From contig JAGMBM010000146.1 of the NCBI GenBank assembly GCA_023129675.1, forward strand, positions 1 through 17,392: DNA of 17,392 nucleotides. The letters run 5' to 3'. The position numbers were made by a program, and so were the translations under genes. This stretch comes from Hadesarchaea archaeon (GTDB lineage: Archaea > Hadarchaeota > Hadarchaeia > Hadarchaeales > Hadarchaeaceae). This document shows, one piece after another, positions 14,395 to 17,392 of the stretch. The notes under the pieces are model-generated. The model was not told the origin of the DNA and made no database searches. It saw nothing but the letters and a program-made list of their open reading frames with translations. How positions within the stretch are numbered: position 1 is the first letter of the stretch; every line of letters starts with the position of its first letter.

Positions 14395-15166
14395 ACGATT
14401 GCGAATGTTTAGATCTAGATTTTTGTTTTTCCCATAATTTTGCATGCTTCACAAATGAATAAAACGCGGCGAAAACAGCCGCCGTGAAACCATGAGGCCC
14501 ATCTTTGAATCCCGCTTTTGAAAGATACTGTCTAAAAAACACGCCGATGGGATGATAAAAAGCGCGACCAACGTTAAACTTTAATTTCTTTTCTTCCATT
14601 TCGTTTGCCTCGAGAGCCGTGTAGAAATCCATTTTATTTATCCATTCCGAAACGGTCCTGAAGTTATAATGAAGCAATGAATTCTTTAGATAACCTACTT
14701 TTCCGTCTATCTTTAGCGCATCGTGAAGGCCTTTTTGATAGATACCCTTTCCCTTTCTGACCATCTTTGGCTCATATTCGTGCCACCCCCCGTGTCTCAT
14801 CCATTTTCCAAGGAAGTTACATTCTCTTATCACGGAGTAGCCGTCGAATCGCTTGTCATCCCCCCTCAAAATCTCCTTGATCTCTGCCCTGAGTTCCGGC
14901 GTCACAATTTCGTCTGCATCCAGTACCAAAATCCAATCACCTGTTGCCTTCCCCATACCCAAATTTTTGTTGAGGTTTATGCACCTTGAATTATCATTCA
15001 AAAAAATTTTCTTCGTGTACTGCTTTGCAATTTCAACAGTTTTATCCGTGCTGAACGAATCCACGACTATGATTTCGTCGGCCCACTTCACGCTCTCCAA
15101 ACATTGCTTGATGTTACCCTCCTCATTTTTTGTGATTATCACAACGGATAGTTTTGCCATGCTCAT
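14393..15166 (-). CDS. GT2 glycosyltransferase, WaaE/KdtX-like
   Basis: Inverting family GT2 glycosyltransferase. From ATG 15166 (GGTGGAG nine bases upstream) the protein is 257 residues, beginning MSMAKLSVVIITKNEEGNIK. A GTG at 15181 would add five residues. Nucleotide binding is shown by SVKWADEIIVVDSFSTDKTV (25-44), and the metal-binding D-x-D is LDADE (D83, D85). KWMRHGGWHEYEP (121-133) and the tail GRAFYHPIGVFFRQYLSKAG (200-219) with DGPHG are characteristic of the WaaE/KdtX group, which in bacterial lipopolysaccharide adds glucose to an inner-core heptose. It follows a methyltransferase in a two-gene operon and sits close to the heptose-precursor genes. The archaeal acceptor is not known. 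Confidence 0.88.
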   Translation of the reverse strand: MSMAKLSVVIITKNEEGNIKQCLESVKWADEIIVVDSFSTDKTVEIAKQYTKKIFLNDNSRCINLNKNLGMGKATGDWILVLDADEIVTPELRAEIKEILRGDDKRFDGYSVIRECNFLGKWMRHGGWHEYEPKMVRKGKGIYQKGLHDALKIDGKVGYLKNSLLHYNFRTVSEWINKMDFYTALEANEMEEKKLKFNVGRAFYHPIGVFFRQYLSKAGFKDGPHGFTAAVFAAFYSFVKHAKLWEKQKSRSKHSQS

Positions 15167-15199
15167 CACTTCTTGCTCCACCTGATTTTATGTTTCATG

Positions 15200-15796
15200 T
15201 TATCTCTTTATCTTTGCTAAATACATCGTGGGTTTTAACCAAGGTATCGCACGTTTAAATTCGCGCCTCGGCAACGTGTAGTAGTCCCTGCTCTCAGCTA
15301 CGTTAAATTTAGAAAGGATTCTTTCCCACTCCTTTTTTGGCAGAAGCCGCTCGTTGCCCACGTCTTTATGGCCGTAATGATTGTTGGGGACACTAAACAC
15401 CACATTGGGTCCAACGCGCAATTGCTCTTTGAGTAGTGCAACAATCTCTTCATCAGAAAAGTGTTCAAGAAAACCTTGGTGATAAACTAGATCAAATGAA
15501 TCACTTTTGAAGTCCAATTTAAACGCATCTTGCTTGATGAACTTCACCTCTCCGCTGAAAAGTTTATTGTGTTTTTTTGCCAATTCGATGACTTTTTCAT
15601 TACTGTCTATGGAGGTTACTTTAAAGTTGAAATGCGACAAAAAAATGCCCAAAGTTCCAGAACCAGACCCAATCTCTAAAATCCTTTTTGGCCTTTCAAT
15701 AAAGATCTCGCTTAAAAGTGGTGAGTGATTGGCAATGTTCCCTATGAAATCTTCCATCGTGTTCTCCGTTTTATAAACTTCCTCCCACTTTTTCAT
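15200..15796 (-). CDS. SAM-dependent class I methyltransferase
   Basis: SAM-dependent methyltransferase, 198 residues from ATG 15796, preceded by a GTGATGG ribosome-like site. A GTG at 15811 is an alternative. Motif I is ILEIGSGSGTLGIF (39-52), the acidic end of strand 2 is TSIDSN (61-66), KQDAF at 88-92, and the DLVYHQGFLEHF block (102-113) is typical of the ubiE/Coq-like class. SVPNNHYGH lies at 135-143. The protein is soluble. It is first in an operon with the WaaE-like transferase and divergent from the heptose operon. It is not closely similar to the 11129-12359 pair. Likely a sugar or small-molecule methylation; substrate unknown. Confidence 0.85.
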   Translation of the reverse strand: MKKWEEVYKTENTMEDFIGNIANHSPLLSEIFIERPKRILEIGSGSGTLGIFLSHFNFKVTSIDSNEKVIELAKKHNKLFSGEVKFIKQDAFKLDFKSDSFDLVYHQGFLEHFSDEEIVALLKEQLRVGPNVVFSVPNNHYGHKDVGNERLLPKKEWERILSKFNVAESRDYYTLPRREFKRAIPWLKPTMYLAKIKR

Positions 15797-15830
15797 GCCA
15801 TCACTTCGCACAATTAAAGGTAGTTAGTCG

Positions 15831-15841
15831 TTTTTAAATAA
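15831..15841 (-). promoter_or_regulatory. TATA-like element before the methyltransferase/GT2 operon
   Basis: Minus-strand TTTATTTAAAA spans this interval, about 35-45 bases before ATG 15796. It is divergent from the promoter of the heptose operon. Call made by position and A+T content only. Confidence 0.35.
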
Positions 15842-15925
15842 ACCACATATGTATCGGAATTATCGCGGAGATATCGATCGCGGTGAGGGCAGATGAAGAA
15901 AGCTGGAAAGAGTAGGTGGAGAAGA

Positions 15926-15933
15926 TTTTTATT
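15926..15933 (+). promoter_or_regulatory. TATA-like element before the heptose operon
   Basis: TTTTTATT lies about 30 bases before ATG 15964, giving a transcript start around 15955 and thus an almost leaderless message. The rest of the 152-bp divergent spacer holds a GC-rich patch with two copies of ATCGCGG (around 15861 and 15876), of unknown role. Confidence 0.35.
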
Positions 15934-15963
15934 AGTGGGCGGAAAATTACCTAAAGGGACCTT

Positions 15964-16563
15964 ATGCGAAACAGACCCTTTGTCAACCGTTACCTCCAAG
16001 AGCTGGAATCGGTAATTAAGCGCATATCACAGGAAGATATCGATGGGGTAATAGAGATTCTGTATGGAGCGTGGAAAGGCGAGCGACAAGTTTTCTTAGC
16101 GGGGAACGGTGGTTCAGCTGCGACGGCAACACACTTTGCAAGTGACCTATCGAAGTTCGCTTCGGTAGAGGGCAAGAAGAGGTTTAAGGCAATGGCTTTG
16201 ACAGAAAACATGTCCCTAGTTACGGCGCTAACCAACGACTTGGGATGGGAAAACGTCTACGTCGAGCAGCTGAAGAACTTGATGCGTGAAGGCGACGTTT
16301 TAGTTGTAATTAGCGTTCACGGAGGCGCCGGGGCCGAGAAAGCGGGCCCTTGGTCTCAAAATCTCTTGAAAGCGGCTAAATTTGTCAAGGATAATGGTGG
16401 AAAGGTCGTAGGGCTGGCGGGCTTCGACGGTGGCGTTTTGAAGCAAATCTCCGATGCGTGCATAGTCGTGCCCATAAACTCCACGCCGCATGTGGAGGGG
16501 TTCCACTCGGTGCTGGCCCACCTTATTTGTGCGAGACTACGCGAGTTGATAGCTGAATCTTAA
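15964..16563 (+). CDS. gmhA: GmhA-like SIS-domain isomerase (sedoheptulose 7-phosphate isomerase)
   Basis: SIS-domain phosphosugar isomerase of the GmhA group, converting sedoheptulose 7-phosphate to a heptose 7-phosphate, the first step of heptose supply. The 199 residues match. The phosphate loop is LAGNGGSAATATHFASDLSK (45-64) and ALTNDLGWENVYVEQL lies at 88-103. The second loop reads SVHGGAGAEKAGPWSQNLLK (117-136) instead of the usual S-T/A-S-G-N-S, a longer variant. The end has HVEGFHSVLAHL (176-187) with the active-site-type His181. In E. coli GmhA the zinc/catalytic Glu of HFAEE is Asp61 here (HFASD). It sits directly before the GmhB-like gene with an overlap-free four-base gap, forming an operon. 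Confidence 0.85.
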   Translation: MRNRPFVNRYLQELESVIKRISQEDIDGVIEILYGAWKGERQVFLAGNGGSAATATHFASDLSKFASVEGKKRFKAMALTENMSLVTALTNDLGWENVYVEQLKNLMREGDVLVVISVHGGAGAEKAGPWSQNLLKAAKFVKDNGGKVVGLAGFDGGVLKQISDACIVVPINSTPHVEGFHSVLAHLICARLRELIAES

Positions 16564-16576
16564 GGAAGTGTTGCAC

Positions 16577-17164
16577 GTGAGGGCCGTGTTTTTGGACAGG
16601 GACGGTGTGATAAACGAGATCGTTTATTTCCCGGAGCTTGGCGTGTTGAACTCGCCCCTTAACCCTAAACAGTTCAAACTGCTGCCTGGTGTTGCTAAGG
16701 CGATTAGAATTTTTAACAGGTTGGGTCTGAAAGTTGTTGTTGCATCAAACCAGCCGGCTATGGCAAAGGGCAAGATGACGAAGGAGCTTTTTGAAAAAAT
16801 CCGGTTGAAAATGAGAAGGGAGCTCAGGAAGGGTGGCGCGCGCATAGATGCTGAATACTACTGTTTTCATCACCCGTCCGCGAAGTATGCGAAATACAGG
16901 GTCAGGTGCAAGTGCAGGAAGCCGAAACCCGGCCTTCTTTTAAAGGCAGCTAATGATCTTGGACTGGATCTCTCGAAAAGTTACCTCGCGGGCGACAGTT
17001 TGACGGATATCGAGGCGGGTAGGGCGGTCGGCTGCAAGACATTCCTGATAGGTTATTTAAAGAGTTATCTGGCTAAGTTAATTGAGGATAAAGGTGTCAG
17101 ACCCGACTTTATCGTGCCGAGCTTGCTCCATGCGGCAAAAATCATCAAAAAAGAGGTGAGTTAG
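16577..17164 (+). CDS. gmhB: GmhB-like HAD phosphatase (heptose 1,7-bisphosphate 7-phosphatase)
   Basis: HAD-superfamily phosphatase of the GmhB/HisB-N type, removing the 7-phosphate of a heptose 1,7-bisphosphate. From GTG 16577 (GGAAG eight bases upstream) it begins MRAVFLDRDGVIN, with nucleophile D7 and acid D9. A GTG at 16568 would add three residues. Motif II is ASNQP (56-60), motif III K117 in CRKPKPGL, and motif IV AGDSLTDIEAG (138-148) with D140 and D144. The zinc loop ligands C96, H98, C111 and C113 are all present, distinguishing GmhB/HisB from other HADs. The 195 residues are normal. Histidinol-phosphatase is the alternative, but GmhA directly upstream favours heptose. Stop codon TAG overlaps the next GTG. 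Confidence 0.88.
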   Translation: MRAVFLDRDGVINEIVYFPELGVLNSPLNPKQFKLLPGVAKAIRIFNRLGLKVVVASNQPAMAKGKMTKELFEKIRLKMRRELRKGGARIDAEYYCFHHPSAKYAKYRVRCKCRKPKPGLLLKAANDLGLDLSKSYLAGDSLTDIEAGRAVGCKTFLIGYLKSYLAKLIEDKGVRPDFIVPSLLHAAKIIKKEVS

Positions 17165-17392
17165 TGGAGATTTTCCTCGACACAGCCAGCGTGAAAGAGA
17201 TAAAGGAGATTCTACCTTGGGGGATCGTTACCGGGGTTACCACCAATCAGAAAATATTCTTAGCAGAGAAGGGCGTCAAGTTCGAGGATAGGGTTCGTGA
17301 GATATTGTCGCTCGTGGATGGCTCGATCAGTATAGAGCTAACAAAGACTAAGGGCTCCTTCGATGATCTTATCAACGAGGCTAGGGAGTACG
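17164..17392 (+). CDS. Transaldolase / fructose-6-phosphate aldolase family, cut by window end
   Basis: N-terminal 76 residues of a small (TalC/FSA/MipB-type) transaldolase, a class I aldolase with a Schiff-base Lys beyond the window. IFLDTASVKEI has D6, and GVTTNQK (24-30) holds the conserved T26 and N28; the usual following Pro is Gln29. SISIELT (54-60) is the third strand. Start is GTG 17164, with an excellent GAGGTGAG three bases before it, overlapping the TAG of the previous gene by one base. Directly behind GmhA and GmhB, it could produce sedoheptulose 7-phosphate for them. The rest of the gene, including the active-site Lys, is not visible. Confidence 0.85.
   Translation, partial: MEIFLDTASVKEIKEILPWGIVTGVTTNQKIFLAEKGVKFEDRVREILSLVDGSISIELTKTKGSFDDLINEAREY

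Noticed and set aside
14379..14900. DMDNT motif in the GT-B-like protein at 13242 as a possible HAD phosphatase
   Set aside because: The motif lies late in the protein (286-290) without the other HAD motifs; it matches a GT-B donor-domain strand instead.
15842..15963. Possible small RNA or short peptide in the divergent spacer
   Set aside because: Repeated ATCGCGG and short frames are seen, but no C/D or other RNA signature and no frame beyond about 15 codons with a ribosome site.
1..17392. CRISPR arrays, tRNA or rRNA genes, insertion sequences
   Set aside because: No regularly spaced repeats, no cloverleaf or T-loop signature, and no transposase-like protein were seen on either strand.

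Overview
The window looks like part of a large surface-glycan (S-layer or N-glycan / exopolysaccharide) biosynthesis island from an archaeon. TATA-like boxes lie about 25-30 bp before likely transcript starts, leaders are short, Shine-Dalgarno sites are of the GGTGA/GAGGAG type, and GTG starts are frequent. The protein mix (many GT4 enzymes, archaeal-type SIS and HAD sugar enzymes, an FSA-type transaldolase) fits a thermophilic or mesophilic TACK-type archaeon. The lineage is inference; no rRNA, tRNA, CRISPR array or insertion sequence was seen.

Layout. (a) 8-2130, plus strand: a GT4 glycosyltransferase and an extended SDR nucleotide-sugar epimerase/dehydratase. (b) 5482-2163, minus strand: an operon of three tightly packed GT4 glycosyltransferases. 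(c) 5650-8153, plus: a GT-B protein resembling surface-carbohydrate/CDP-glycerol-type transferases, then a MurG/PseG-like GT-B protein. (d) 8260-11044: a nonulosonic-acid module, with a NeuB-like synthase that lacks the usual C-terminal SAF domain, a convergent D-2-hydroxyacid dehydrogenase, and a NeuA-like CMP transferase. (e) 12457-11129, minus: a GC-richer block with a tiny ORF and two overlapping paralogous methyltransferases that share an almost identical DNA tract. (f) 12593-13241: a scar where two divergent genes, a membrane-transporter-like gene (minus) and a GH88 unsaturated glucuronyl hydrolase (plus), have both lost their 5' halves and now abut. (g) 13242-14384: a GT-B-like protein directly behind the GH88 remnant. 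(h) 15796-14393, minus: a methyltransferase and a WaaE-like GT2 glycosyltransferase. (i) 15964 to the window end, plus: a heptose-precursor operon of GmhA-like SIS isomerase, GmhB-like HAD phosphatase and a transaldolase-family protein cut by the window end.

How it fits together. The SDR, the NeuB/NeuA pair and GmhA/GmhB would supply unusual activated sugars (a modified hexose, a CMP-nonulosonate, a heptose). The GT4, GT28-like and GT2 enzymes would assemble them and the methyltransferases could decorate or cap the glycan. The end transaldolase could feed the heptose branch with sedoheptulose 7-phosphate. No flippase, polymerase or oligosaccharyltransferase is present here. No wholly new system is evident. 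The most noteworthy points are the deletion scar, the gene-conversion-like methyltransferase pair, the non-canonical nonulosonate module and the archaeal heptose supply operon.
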